Source of the DNA: Devosia rhodophyticola
Lineage (GTDB): Bacteria > Pseudomonadota > Alphaproteobacteria > Rhizobiales > Devosiaceae
Reading direction: 5' to 3'
DNA length: 64,000 bases
NCBI RefSeq assembly: GCF_028816475.1
Contig: NZ_CP118247.1
Span: 1,830,001-1,894,000 of the forward strand
Shown: piece after piece, positions 19,941-29,167 of the stretch
Position numbering within the stretch: the stretch's first letter is position 1
Layout of the letters: each line of letters begins with the position of its first letter
Notes under the pieces: model-generated
Database searches by the model: none
What the model saw: the letters and a program-made list of their open reading frames with translations, nothing else
What the model was told of the DNA's origin: nothing
Translations under genes and position numbers: made by a program

Positions 19941-21038
19941 TCAAGGGTCGGTAAGTGCCATTTCGGTTTCGCCATCAAACAGATGAAGCCGCTCCTGGTC
20001 AAACTCAATCCAGACTTCTTGGTCAGATTTGACGTCGACGGAAGGGTCAAGGCTGACAATGACGGTTGCGCCTCCCAAAAACACCTGAACAAAGGTGACG
20101 TCGCCAGTCGGCTCAACGGTATAGACCCGGCCAGGAACCGAATTGGATTCCTTGGATTTATGCAACTGCAAGGTTGAATGGCGGGCGCCCAGAACGATCT
20201 TGCTGGTGCTGGCTGTTTGAGCTTTCTTGCTATTGGCCTCGGACAGGGGCAATTGCCATCCCTCCGAGGAGCTTAGGGCAATTTTGCCGCCGGTGTTGAT
20301 CGCTTCGAGCGGAATGAGACTCATCGCGGGGCTGCCGACAAAGCTTGCAACGAACATGTTAACCGGGTGCTCGAACACGTTCTTGGGCGAGTCATACTGT
20401 TGAAGAAAACCGCCACTCATCACCGCCATCTTGTCGGCCATTGTAACCGCCTCGAGTTGATCATGGGTAACGTAGATCACCGTCGCCTTGAGATCCTGAT
20501 GGAAGCGTTTTAGCTCAGTGCGCATCTGAACGCGCAGCTTGGCGTCAAGGTTCGACAGTGGTTCATCCATCAGAAAAACCTGCGGATCGCGCACCAGAGC
20601 GCGCCCCAGCGCGACACGCTGCTGCTGGCCGCCAGAGAGTTCGCGTGGCTTACGTTGCAGCAAGTGAACAATATCGAGCACCTTGGCTGCGTCCATCACC
20701 TTGGTATCAATCTCAGCTTTGGAAAGCTTGCGCATCTGCAAGGGGAAAGCGAGGTTCTTGTAGACGGTCTTGTTGGGATAAAGCGCGTAGTTCTGGAACA
20801 CCATAGCGATGTCGCGATCCTTGGGATCAAGATCTGTGACATTGCGATCACCGATCAGAACATCACCCCCCGTCATGGGCAACAGGCCCGCAACCAGATT
20901 GAGCGTGGTGGTCTTGCCGCAACCCGAGGGGCCGACGAGGGCAACAAACTCGCCATCCTCAACGGTCAGGGAGACATTATTGACCGCATAGAGCGAGCCA
21001 TATTGTTTGACGATTTCTTTTAGAACTACCTGAGCCAT
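19941..21038 (-). CDS. sugar ABC transporter ATP-binding protein (UgpC/MalK-like)
   Basis: 365 residues. Walker A 'GPSGCGKTT', signature '[20 protein letters not shown]', Walker B 'VFLMDEPLSNLD', H-loop 'VTHDQLEA', then a C-terminal OB-fold (TOBE) regulatory domain from about residue 240, as in MalK/UgpC-type ATPases. The TOBE part is somewhat divergent, with a Ser/Lys-rich stretch near residues 260-285. It energises the two permeases encoded just upstream. Confidence 0.92.
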   Translation of the reverse strand: MAQVVLKEIVKQYGSLYAVNNVSLTVEDGEFVALVGPSGCGKTTTLNLVAGLLPMTGGDVLIGDRNVTDLDPKDRDIAMVFQNYALYPNKTVYKNLAFPLQMRKLSKAEIDTKVMDAAKVLDIVHLLQRKPRELSGGQQQRVALGRALVRDPQVFLMDEPLSNLDAKLRVQMRTELKRFHQDLKATVIYVTHDQLEAVTMADKMAVMSGGFLQQYDSPKNVFEHPVNMFVASFVGSPAMSLIPLEAINTGGKIALSSSEGWQLPLSEANSKKAQTASTSKIVLGARHSTLQLHKSKESNSVPGRVYTVEPTGDVTFVQVFLGGATVIVSLDPSVDVKSDQEVWIEFDQERLHLFDGETEMALTDP

Positions 21039-21083
21039 TCATTTTCCCTTGAACGCTTATGGTCACGCCGATGGCGCGCGCCG

Positions 21084-21965
21084 CTAATGTTTGACGGCGC
21101 CTTCTGTCAGGGCGCGAACGAAGTATTTTTGCAGAACGAGGAACAGGACCACGACGGGCACGCTCATCAGGAAAGTTGCCGCCATCAGGCCGGGCCAGTC
21201 GGTAGCAAATTCGGTGAAGAAGCGTTGGATGCCAACCGGCAGGGTCATGGAATCCTGTTTGGAGAGGAACGTATAGGCATACACATATTCGTTCCAGGCG
21301 CCGATAAAGGAGAAGATCGACGTGGCAATGATGCCGGGGGTCGACAGTGGCATTACAATGAAAAAGAACGCCTGAAAGCGGGTTGCCCCGTCAATGCGGG
21401 CGGCCTGTTCAAGCTGGATTGGGATGTTATCGAAAAACCCTTTCAGCAGCCAGATGGAGAGCGGCAGGCCAAAGGTGAGATAAGTCAGGATCAAGGAGCC
21501 ATGGGTGTTGACCAATCCCATCCAGCGCATCAGCAGGAACAGTGGCATCAAAAACACCACCGAGGGGAACATGTTGCGCAATAGCACCGAGAAAAACAGG
21601 AATGTTCGCCCTGGAAAGGTGAAGCGCGAAAAGGCATATGCCGCCGGCACTGCAACGATCACGCCCAGAATGGTCGTGACCATCGAGACGTAAAAACTGT
21701 TCCAGAAGTAGCGCAAAAATTCCTGCCCGGTAGATCCGTTTGGATCGAGCAGTTTGGCGTAGTTCTGCAATGTCGGTTCGGCCGGCCACCATTGCGGTGG
21801 ATATTGCATGGCGGCGAATTGCGACTTGATCGAGGTCAGGACCATCCAAAGCATGGGCAGGACGGTAAAGGTGAGCAAAAACAACAAGAAAATACGGCCG
21901 ACCCAGCGCCATGGGTCGATCTTGACCCGGCGGCGACGGGATGGGGCGGTGGAGACCATACTCAT
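21084..21965 (-). CDS. sugar ABC transporter permease (MalG/UgpE-like)
   Basis: 293-residue CUT1-family permease with six predicted transmembrane segments and the EAA loop 'EQAARIDGATRFQAFFFIVM'. 'PLSTPGIIATSIFSFIGAWNEY' is typical of MalG-type subunits. The basic N-terminus (RRRRVKIDPWRW) is cytoplasmic. Its start overlaps the end of the partner permease gene by 4 nt (translational coupling). Confidence 0.92.
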   Translation of the reverse strand: MSMVSTAPSRRRRVKIDPWRWVGRIFLLFLLTFTVLPMLWMVLTSIKSQFAAMQYPPQWWPAEPTLQNYAKLLDPNGSTGQEFLRYFWNSFYVSMVTTILGVIVAVPAAYAFSRFTFPGRTFLFFSVLLRNMFPSVVFLMPLFLLMRWMGLVNTHGSLILTYLTFGLPLSIWLLKGFFDNIPIQLEQAARIDGATRFQAFFFIVMPLSTPGIIATSIFSFIGAWNEYVYAYTFLSKQDSMTLPVGIQRFFTEFATDWPGLMAATFLMSVPVVVLFLVLQKYFVRALTEGAVKH

Positions 21966-22918
21966 TTGACCCTCGTATCGTCACCGCGCGTCAGGGCGCG
22001 TACATAAAAGTATCCCAGCGTCATCATGACGATGAAAAGAATGACCGAGTAGGCCGAGGCCAACCCGTAACGCTGGCGCCCGAAGGCGATGGTATAAATC
22101 TGGGTGATCCAGATATCGGAGGCCCCTGCGGGCCCGCCGCTAGTCATGATCCATGGGATGATAAAAGCGTTGAAGTTGGCGACCATCAGCAACAGCACTG
22201 TGACCATCGAGACGCCTTTGAGATGGGGAAAAGTCACGTGCCAGAAACGTTGCCAGGCATTGGCTCCATCCACCTGGGCGGCTCGCAACAGCTGGTCGGG
22301 AACGGTCTGCAGCCCCGCCATCAGCATGATCATGGCGAAGGAGAATTCCTTCCAGATATTGACCACGATCAGCGACGGCAGAACGGTGTGAATGTTGTCG
22401 ATGAAATTGATCGGGCGATCCGTAAAACCGAACTGAACCGCCAAGGCGCCGATGACGCCGAAATCGGAATGATAAAGCCATTTCCAGACATAGGATGCCG
22501 CCACGGCGCTGACCACATAGGGGATCAGCAACACGGCTCTCAACACGCCTCGTCCGAGAAATTCTCGATGCAGGGAAAGAGCAGCGCCCAATCCGAGCAG
22601 GAATGCAAAAAAGGTTGAGGCGACGGTCCAGATGAACGTGTTCATCGTGACTTCGCGGAACGAGCGGCTGGTCAGAATACGCGCGTAATTATCCAAGCCA
22701 ATGAAGACCTTGTCCTTCATCTGCAAATTGGATGGCGTGTTAAAAAAGCTCAGCTCGATTGTATAATAGATCGGATAGGCAATCACGATCATCATGACGA
22801 TCAGCGCCGGCAGCACGTATAAATAATCGCTGCGCCGGTCGACCATTTGTCTTAGCACGCCGAAGCGAATGGGCCGCTTGGCCCGCGCCGCAATCTCACG
22901 TTCCGTGGCGATGCTCAC
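21962..22918 (-). CDS. sugar ABC transporter permease (UgpA/MalF-like)
   Basis: 318-residue CUT1-family permease. Opening transmembrane segment 'YLYVLPALIVMMIVIAYPIYY' and EAA loop 'LRAAQVDGANAWQRFWHVTFP' followed by 'LKGVSMVTVLLLM'. It pairs with the product of 21084-21965 and follows the binding-protein gene by about 66 nt, with a stem-loop in the gap. Confidence 0.92.
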   Translation of the reverse strand: MSIATEREIAARAKRPIRFGVLRQMVDRRSDYLYVLPALIVMMIVIAYPIYYTIELSFFNTPSNLQMKDKVFIGLDNYARILTSRSFREVTMNTFIWTVASTFFAFLLGLGAALSLHREFLGRGVLRAVLLIPYVVSAVAASYVWKWLYHSDFGVIGALAVQFGFTDRPINFIDNIHTVLPSLIVVNIWKEFSFAMIMLMAGLQTVPDQLLRAAQVDGANAWQRFWHVTFPHLKGVSMVTVLLLMVANFNAFIIPWIMTSGGPAGASDIWITQIYTIAFGRQRYGLASAYSVILFIVMMTLGYFYVRALTRGDDTRVK

Positions 22919-22945
22919 TGTAAACCTCGTCTCTGACCCCTAGGA

Positions 22946-22970
22946 GACCGGCGGCGCTAACGCCGCCAGT
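22946..22970 (-). other. intercistronic stem-loop between binding-protein and permease genes
   Basis: Inverted repeat of 11 bp with one G-U wobble (gaccggcggcg / cgccgccagtc) and a 4-nt loop, lying 14 nt after the binding-protein stop. It is not followed by a T-run on the minus strand. Probably an mRNA-stabilising hairpin giving excess binding protein over permease. Confidence 0.7.
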
Positions 22971-22984
22971 CATTTTGAATCGGA

Positions 22985-24481
22985 TCACAGGCCGTTGAGC
23001 AGATCGTCAACCCTGCGAGCGGCGTCGTCGGCGGCCTCATCGACCGTCATTTTGCCCGTCAAAGCATTTTGCAGCATGTCAGGAACAATGATGTTCATGA
23101 TCTCGGTTGCCTGAGGGATAACCGGGAAAGGAATGCCACTGGGAAGCATCGAGGTGGTGACATCTAGGAACTTGATGGAGTCGAGACGTTCCTTCATCCA
23201 CTTGGTCTTGAAGCCTTCCAGATTGCCCGGGTTGGAGCCGGTCCATGCCAACTTGGTCGACCATTCAGGGCTGTTGTAGAAGCAGGCAAAAGCCTTGGCA
23301 GCCGTTTCATCGAAGCCACCGTCAACATATTCGGGCTTGATGAAATGCATGTTGGAGCCACCAAACACCACGGCACGACGTGCTGGGCCCTTGGGGATCA
23401 GGCCATAGCGCATGTTTGCAACCACAGCGTCCGCAACCGGCTTGTCAGCGCCAGTCGCCTTGCCTGCCAGATCCACCATCTTTGCATATTCGGATGGGTG
23501 GGCGATCACCATGGCGACCTGTCCGGCAATGAACGGTTGCTGGTTTTCGTTCTGGGTATTGGTCAGGGCCGAAACCGGCACGGACTGGTCACGCACATAC
23601 ATGTCGTATGACGCCTGAAGAGCGGCCTTGGCACCTTCATTGTTGATTTCGACTGTGTCATATGTCGGGGTGTCGCTGGCTTCATCCAGCGCACCACCAC
23701 CGTAAGCCCACATCTGAGGCATGAAGCGGAACGGGGTATTCCCGGCATTTTGCTTGGCCACCATGCCATATCCGGCAATGCCTAGCTTGTCGTGGATCTG
23801 CTTGGAATATGTTACCACATCATCCCAGGTTGCTGGTGGGCTTTCAGGATCCAGTCCGGCGCGCTTGAATACGTCGGCGTTCCAGATGAAACCCATGGTT
23901 TCGTTGTTGGTGGGGATGCCATAATATTTGCCGTCGTAGGCAACTGACTTCATGGCGCCAGGCCAGAAATTGGCCGTTTCATACCCTACGTCCTCAGGCC
24001 GCAGTTCCTGGAAGTATCCCTTGGAAGCAAATTCAATGCCGCCCAGAATTTGCAGGCGCAAAACCATTGGGCCAGCATTGCCCAAGAGGGCTGTCCGCAG
24101 TTTATCGAGCAATTGGTTGTAGTCGATGTTTTGCGCGTCGGTTTCAATATTTGGATAGGTGGCCTTCCATGCAGCCCAGAACTCGTCGTTGATCTGGCGT
24201 TCGATATCGGGCGATGCCTCATTGGGACCAGTCCACCAATATGTGAGCTTTCCCGTGTAGTCGAGCGGAACGACCGCAGAGCAGGTGGCGGCGGTATCAA
24301 CTTCTTCGGTGCCCGCAATCGAGCGAATATATTCAGGCGACCATTGGCTGATATCAACAGCCTGAGCGAATACGGTGCTCGACATTAGCGAAGCAGTTGT
24401 CAGTGTTGCGACGGCGTAACCAATGAGCTGCCGACGCACCGGCGAGCCCGACCGCTGGGCGCGGTCTTGCGAGTTCGTCAT
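22985..24481 (-). CDS. sugar ABC transporter substrate-binding protein (CUT1)
   Basis: 498 residues, large for the family (usually 400-450). Start ATG 24481 with a strong 'gaggagga'. The long N-region contains Arg-Arg (PVRRQLIGYAVATLTTASLM) before an AQA cleavage site. It may use the Tat or Sec route. The mature part has the extracellular solute-binding-protein 1 pattern ('TYWWTGPNEASPDIERQINDEF', 'YYGIPTNNETMGFIWNADVF', 'GQVAMVIAHPSEYAKM'). First gene of the leftward operon and divergent from the GntR gene, which suggests regulation by it. Ligand is probably a uronate or sugar acid (from context). Confidence 0.9.
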   Translation of the reverse strand: MTNSQDRAQRSGSPVRRQLIGYAVATLTTASLMSSTVFAQAVDISQWSPEYIRSIAGTEEVDTAATCSAVVPLDYTGKLTYWWTGPNEASPDIERQINDEFWAAWKATYPNIETDAQNIDYNQLLDKLRTALLGNAGPMVLRLQILGGIEFASKGYFQELRPEDVGYETANFWPGAMKSVAYDGKYYGIPTNNETMGFIWNADVFKRAGLDPESPPATWDDVVTYSKQIHDKLGIAGYGMVAKQNAGNTPFRFMPQMWAYGGGALDEASDTPTYDTVEINNEGAKAALQASYDMYVRDQSVPVSALTNTQNENQQPFIAGQVAMVIAHPSEYAKMVDLAGKATGADKPVADAVVANMRYGLIPKGPARRAVVFGGSNMHFIKPEYVDGGFDETAAKAFACFYNSPEWSTKLAWTGSNPGNLEGFKTKWMKERLDSIKFLDVTTSMLPSGIPFPVIPQATEIMNIIVPDMLQNALTGKMTVDEAADDAARRVDDLLNGL

Positions 24482-24614
24482 TGATAGTCCTCCTCACGTG
24501 TGGAAGACCGTCCAGCCCCGTCGGCCGAACCAGGACTTCCTATGCAGCGTGCGCTGCGCCTCCTCGGGGTCGGGCTTGCTGCCCGTATCTCCCAGCCACG
24601 ACAGTTCCAGACTG

Positions 24615-24631
24615 TATTGTATATGTCAATA
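24615..24631. promoter_or_regulatory. candidate GntR operator between the divergent operons
   Basis: Interrupted inverted repeat TATTG-TATATGT-CAATA in the 231-nt gap between the binding-protein gene and the GntR gene. The TTG...CAA arms and the size fit FadR/UxuR-type GntR operators in general form. It is the clearest dyad in the interval. Function is inferred from position only. Confidence 0.4.
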
Positions 24632-24712
24632 ATGCTTGGATCACACATAAACAGCGGTAATTTACGTGCAAGACATCTTGGCTTGTGTGAAAAACCGGCA
24701 TAACACTAGGGA

Positions 24713-25417
24713 ATGAGCCAAACCAGCGACGTCATTCAGCCAGCGACGAGTGCAGACGATCTGCCGGCGACGGTCTATGAAATGATCCGCGAGGACATTG
24801 TTTCGGGGCAGTTTGCGCCCAATGCGCGCCTTAAGGTCGCCGACCTTGCCAAGCGCTATCGTACATCGACCAATCCGGCCCGCGAGGCGCTGCAGCAACT
24901 GCGGGGCGAGGGTTTTGTGATCATGGAGGCAAATCGCGGAGCGCGCGTGCGCCCGATTGATGAAGCCTTTGTGCGCGACATCATTGAAATCGAAGTGTTG
25001 ATCGAGCCCGCCCTGACGCGCTGGTTTGTCTCGATTGCTACCGATGCTGACATTTCCGAGCTTGAGGCAGCGCAAGACGAGATTGAAGCGCTCAATTTTG
25101 CCGACCGCGCGCGGCACGGGCAACTCGATACCAAGTTCCACCAACTGATTTATGACCGGCACTATAACCGTCACGCGGCCGAACTCTGGTGGAAGCATCG
25201 CGAGATCTTGCGGGCGATCAGTCGCCGTTATCCGACATCCCTGAGTCGTCGCGGCTCGGTATTGAGCGAGCACCGTGAATTGATTGCCGCGATCCGGGCG
25301 CAGGATGCTGATGCGGCAGCAAAGGTAGTCGGGCGGCACGTTGAGGGATCGGGTCGCCACATTATTGAACAGATGGGTGCAGCGAAACGCCAAGAGGCGT
25401 CAAAACGCCCGGCATGA
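24713..25417 (+). CDS. GntR-family transcriptional regulator (FCD/FadR type)
   Basis: 234 residues. N-terminal winged helix with the GntR signature ('TVYEMIREDIVSGQFAPNARLKVADLAKRY' is split by the usual turn, then 'NPAREALQQLRGEGFV'). The C-terminal FCD ligand domain has metal-type residues in 'DTKFHQLIY', 'SEHRELIAAI' and 'VVGRHV'. First gene of the rightward sugar-acid operon and divergent from the importer operon. Expected to repress both until a uronate or sugar-acid intermediate binds. Confidence 0.9.
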   Translation: MSQTSDVIQPATSADDLPATVYEMIREDIVSGQFAPNARLKVADLAKRYRTSTNPAREALQQLRGEGFVIMEANRGARVRPIDEAFVRDIIEIEVLIEPALTRWFVSIATDADISELEAAQDEIEALNFADRARHGQLDTKFHQLIYDRHYNRHAAELWWKHREILRAISRRYPTSLSRRGSVLSEHRELIAAIRAQDADAAAKVVGRHVEGSGRHIIEQMGAAKRQEASKRPA

Positions 25418-25497
25418 TCAATTTGGGAGAGGGATTCAATGAGCATTCCATTGCATGATCGGAAGTATGGCCAATCAAACCGGATAGGGTTGTTGTC

Positions 25498-26697
25498 ATG
25501 AAGATCACAGACCTGAAGTGCGCGGTAATCGGGCGACACCCAGTGATCCGGATTACGACCGACGAAGGCATTTATGGGTTGGGCGAGGTCGAGTACACCA
25601 AGCCCTATATCAAGCCATGGGTATTGCATTTTCGCGAGGCGTTGATTGGGGAAGATCCGACGGATGTCGAGCGGGTGATGCTCAAAATCAGGCAGCGCGG
25701 ATCGTTTAAACCCTATGGCGCGGCGGTCAGCGTGATTGAACACGCCTTATGGGACATTGCTGGCAAGGCCGCCAATGTGCCTGCCTACAAGCTGCTCGGC
25801 GGTAAGGTGCGCGACAAGGTGCGGGTCTATAATGGCTCGATCCGCCAAAAGCGCAGCGGCGACAGGCCAGAGGATTATGCGGCCGACGTCAAATGGATGA
25901 TGGAGCAACCGCAGAACTTCTTCATGGTCAAGCAGGGTATTGGGTTTCATTCCAACATGAAACGCACGGTGCCCGATTTCCATTATGGCGTGACCCAGCC
26001 GCCCGACTATCACGGCGCGATGGATCAGGGTGTGATCAGCGAGCACGGTTTCAACCATATGCTCGATTGCGTTGAGGCAATGAAGGAAGTCTTGGGCGAC
26101 AAGGTCAGTCTGGCACTTGATTGTGGTCCGGGTTGGATGTTGCCGGACGCCATCCGGTTTGCGAAGGCGGTGGAAAAGCATCAACTGATGTGGCTCGAGG
26201 ACATGCTGACGGGAGACTATGTTCCCTGGGTCAATTCCCAAGCCTATCGTGAATTGACCCACTCAACATCGACCCCGATACACACGGGCGAACAGATCTA
26301 TTTGCGCAATAATTTCAAGGAACTGATTGAAACCCAATCAGTGCGCGTGGTGGGACCTGATCCTGCGGATGTGGGGGGCATTGCCGAGCTTAAGTGGATC
26401 GCCGAATTTGCCCAGATGCACTCAATCCTGATGGCCCCGCACGGCACGGCAAATGGCCTTCTCGGTTTAGGTGCACTGATCAACGTGTGCGCAACGCTGC
26501 CGGCAAACTTTATTGCCTTTGAGTATCCAAGCGCCTCGGATGAGTGGTGGAGCGATCTGGTGGAAGGGTTGCCGGATGGTCCGATTGTGACCGACAGTAT
26601 GGTTGATCTTTTGCCCCGGCCCGGTCTTGGGCTGGATCTTAATGTTGAGGCGACCAAACGCTATCTGCGTGAAGAGGATGCCGACTTCTTCGATTAA
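25498..26697 (+). CDS. enolase-superfamily (mandelate racemase/muconate lactonising type) enzyme
   Basis: 399 residues. N-terminal capping domain 'MKITDLKCAVIGRHPVIRIT'. Barrel metal ligands D208 (LALDCG), E234 (WLEDM) and E264 (HTGEQI). H315 in 'MAPHGTANG' and K145 in 'MVKQG' are possible acid/base residues. It differs from both other enolase-family genes nearby (18719 and 27899), with an unusual aromatic-rich insert at about residues 150-175. Likely a sugar-acid dehydratase or lactone cycloisomerase. Substrate not assignable from sequence. Confidence 0.83.
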   Translation: MKITDLKCAVIGRHPVIRITTDEGIYGLGEVEYTKPYIKPWVLHFREALIGEDPTDVERVMLKIRQRGSFKPYGAAVSVIEHALWDIAGKAANVPAYKLLGGKVRDKVRVYNGSIRQKRSGDRPEDYAADVKWMMEQPQNFFMVKQGIGFHSNMKRTVPDFHYGVTQPPDYHGAMDQGVISEHGFNHMLDCVEAMKEVLGDKVSLALDCGPGWMLPDAIRFAKAVEKHQLMWLEDMLTGDYVPWVNSQAYRELTHSTSTPIHTGEQIYLRNNFKELIETQSVRVVGPDPADVGGIAELKWIAEFAQMHSILMAPHGTANGLLGLGALINVCATLPANFIAFEYPSASDEWWSDLVEGLPDGPIVTDSMVDLLPRPGLGLDLNVEATKRYLREEDADFFD

Positions 26698-26704
26698 TTT
26701 TTAT

Positions 26705-26737
26705 GGGGCGACACACTGGCCTGAAGCGTGTCGTCTC
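26705..26737 (+). other. intercistronic stem-loop
   Basis: 10-bp stem with two wobble pairs (ggggcgacac / gtgtcgtctc) and a 13-nt loop in the 72-nt gap between the enolase-family gene and the lactonase gene. No T-run follows at once. Probably a processing or stabilising hairpin, not a full terminator, since the downstream genes appear to belong to the same operon. Confidence 0.5.
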
Positions 26738-26769
26738 CGTTCATTTCTTGCCTGATATTTGGAGTTTGT

Positions 26770-27882
26770 ATGCCTGAAGTCTTGTTCTATGTCGGCAGTT
26801 GCACGCGAAAACTGGGTTATGTAGCGGCCCCAACGGGCAAGGGTATTGCCTGCTTTCGCCTCGATATTGAGAGCGGCGAAGCGGCGCATCTGGGGGTTAC
26901 AGAAGGTATCGATAATCCGACATTTGTCGATGTTTCGCCTGACGGGCGGACATTGATTGCGACCAGCGAAGTTGAGGGTTGGAACGAGGGCACAATCAGC
27001 GGCTATGGCATAAATCCCACCAACGGGGCGCTCGAATATTTGAGCAAGCAACCAACATTGGGTGATGTGACCGCGCACTGCTCGCACGATAATTCGGGGC
27101 GCTTCGTTGCCAGCGCCAATTATTCGGGGTTGCCAATAACAGCAAAGCCGAACCGATCGCTGGCGGTCTATCCGCGATCGTCCGAAGGCACTTTGAGTGC
27201 ACCGGTTTCGCACGCAACCCATCATGGCACTGGTCCTAACAAGCAGCGGCAGGAACGTCCGCACGCGCATTGTGCGCGCTGGACCCCGGACAACCGGTTC
27301 TTGATTGTAACAGATCTGGGGTTGGACCGGCTGATAGTTTATGGGTTCGATAATCAAACCGGGGGCCTGTCGCCGCATGGCGAAGTGGTTATGCCTGCCG
27401 GATCTGGACCGCGGCACTTTCGTTTTCACCCGACGCTTCCCTTTGTCTATTGCGCCAACGAATTGGATTGCACGCTCACAACGCTCTCATTTGACGCCGA
27501 GGCGGGAACGCTCAGCATCGTGAGCGTAGAGCCGACCCTGCCCAATGCAAACCTACCGGCGGATTCCTGCTCTGCTATCGCCATCCCGAAAGGCGGGCGA
27601 CACATTTTCGTGGGTATTCGCGGCGATGATAGCGTTGCCAGATTTGAGATCGACCAGACCAGCGGGTCGACGCGATTTATCGGCACAACGCCGTGTGGTG
27701 GACATGTTCCGCGCGACTTTGCCTTTGACCCCACGGGCCAGATTTTGGCTGTCGCCAATCAGGAAAGCGACCGCATCAATCTGTTTCGGTATGACCACAG
27801 TGATGGTGGATTGTCGCCACTCGGCGCGCCGATTGCGACCGGCTCACCAACCGGTATTTCCTTCCATCCCGATGTCCGCTGA
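26770..27882 (+). CDS. lactonase, YbhE/6-phosphogluconolactonase-type seven-bladed propeller
   Basis: 370 residues from ATG 26770 ('ggag' 8 nt upstream). An upstream ATG at 26728 adds 14 unlikely residues. Family blocks are clear: 'FYVGSCTR', 'NPTFVDVSPDGRTLIA', 'PHAHCARWTPDNRFLIVTDL', 'GSGPRHFRFHP', 'CGGHVPRDFAFDPTGQ', 'GSPTGISFHP'. The His/Arg of PHAH and PRHF line the active site in relatives. Likely hydrolyses an aldono- or aldarolactone made by the dehydrogenase at 30139-30975. It lies 16 nt before ManD. Confidence 0.88.
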   Translation: MPEVLFYVGSCTRKLGYVAAPTGKGIACFRLDIESGEAAHLGVTEGIDNPTFVDVSPDGRTLIATSEVEGWNEGTISGYGINPTNGALEYLSKQPTLGDVTAHCSHDNSGRFVASANYSGLPITAKPNRSLAVYPRSSEGTLSAPVSHATHHGTGPNKQRQERPHAHCARWTPDNRFLIVTDLGLDRLIVYGFDNQTGGLSPHGEVVMPAGSGPRHFRFHPTLPFVYCANELDCTLTTLSFDAEAGTLSIVSVEPTLPNANLPADSCSAIAIPKGGRHIFVGIRGDDSVARFEIDQTSGSTRFIGTTPCGGHVPRDFAFDPTGQILAVANQESDRINLFRYDHSDGGLSPLGAPIATGSPTGISFHPDVR

Positions 27883-27898
27883 CAGATAGGTTCTGCTT

Positions 27899-29110
27899 AT
27901 GAAGATCACCGATATCAAGGTTATCGTGGCCTCGCCAGGTCGAAATTTCGTGACTGTCAAGGTCGTGACCGACGAAGGCCTTTATGGGATTGGCGACGCA
28001 ACCGTCAATGGTCGGGAAAAGGCGGTTGTCGCATACTTGCAGGACCATGTAGCGCCCTGTCTGATTGGGCGTGACCCGGGCCGGATCGAAGACATCTGGC
28101 AATATCTCTACAAGGGTGCCTATTGGCGGCGTGGGCCGATTACCATGGCAGCGATTGCCGGGATCGACATGGCATTGTGGGACATCAAAGCCAAAGCCGC
28201 CATCATGCCTTTGTATCAATTGTTGGGCGGTCGGTCGCGTGAGCGGGTGATGGTCTACAAGCACGTTGGCGGGCTTGACATCGCCGAGGTCGTCGATGGT
28301 GTGCAGGCGCTGCGTGAGCAGGGGCTGGATGCGATCCGCGCTCAGGTTTCAATTCCGGGCCTGCCACCGATCTATGGCACGGGACCGTCAACCGATCAGG
28401 CGGCGGGTGGCATGGTTCAGGCGCTCCCCACCGAGGAAGTCTGGGCGACGCACAAGTATTTGCCGCTGGTGCCAAAGCTTTTTGAGGCCCTGCGCGACAA
28501 TGTGGGCTGGGACGTGCACTTGCTGCATGATGTGCATCACCGCCTGACCCCGATTGAGGCAGCCAGGCTGGGCAAGGATCTGGAACCGTTCCGGCTGTTC
28601 TGGTTGGAAGACGCCATACCAGCCGAGTTGCAGGACGGGTTCCGCATCATACGCCAACACACCACGCAGCCTCTTGCTGTAGGCGAAATTTTCAATACCG
28701 TCTGGGACTGCCAGCAGCTGATTTCGGAGCAATTGATCGATTATATCCGAGTTACTTCGGTCCACGCGGGCGGGGTGACCGGGCTCAAGAAGATATTTGA
28801 TTTCGCCTCGATCTATCATGTCCGCTCGGCCTGCCACGGGCCCATGGATGTGTCGCCTGTCGCGATGGGGTGCAATATTCATGTTGATGTTGCCATCCCC
28901 AATTTCGGCATACAGGAATATTCGGGTTACACCGAAGCCACCCACGACATGTTCCCCTGCGCATGGTCTTATGAGCGTGGCTATCTGCAGCCGGGCGAAG
29001 CGCCAGGGCACGGGGTTGATATCGACGAGGCAGTGGCGGAAAAATATCCATATGCACCAGCCTATCTGCCGGTGGCGCGCCTTGAGGATGGTACGCTGAC
29101 CAGTTGGTAG
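27899..29110 (+). CDS. manD: D-mannonate dehydratase, ManD family
   Basis: 403 residues, the normal ManD length. The diagnostic residues align almost number for number with characterised ManD: R147, Y159, D211, H213 (HDVHHRLTP), E237 (WLEDAIPAE), E263 (VGEIFN), H313 (CHGPMD) and a C-terminal Trp (TSW). It dehydrates D-mannonate (some members D-gluconate) to 2-keto-3-deoxy-gluconate, using Mg2+. Part of the GntR-led operon, 57 nt before a UxuA-type gene of the same predicted reaction. Confidence 0.9.
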   Translation: MKITDIKVIVASPGRNFVTVKVVTDEGLYGIGDATVNGREKAVVAYLQDHVAPCLIGRDPGRIEDIWQYLYKGAYWRRGPITMAAIAGIDMALWDIKAKAAIMPLYQLLGGRSRERVMVYKHVGGLDIAEVVDGVQALREQGLDAIRAQVSIPGLPPIYGTGPSTDQAAGGMVQALPTEEVWATHKYLPLVPKLFEALRDNVGWDVHLLHDVHHRLTPIEAARLGKDLEPFRLFWLEDAIPAELQDGFRIIRQHTTQPLAVGEIFNTVWDCQQLISEQLIDYIRVTSVHAGGVTGLKKIFDFASIYHVRSACHGPMDVSPVAMGCNIHVDVAIPNFGIQEYSGYTEATHDMFPCAWSYERGYLQPGEAPGHGVDIDEAVAEKYPYAPAYLPVARLEDGTLTSW

Positions 29111-29167
29111 GTGGTACCTGCTGCTTTCAAGTCCCCAAATGTTCAAATATCAAGATTGTGAGGCTAC

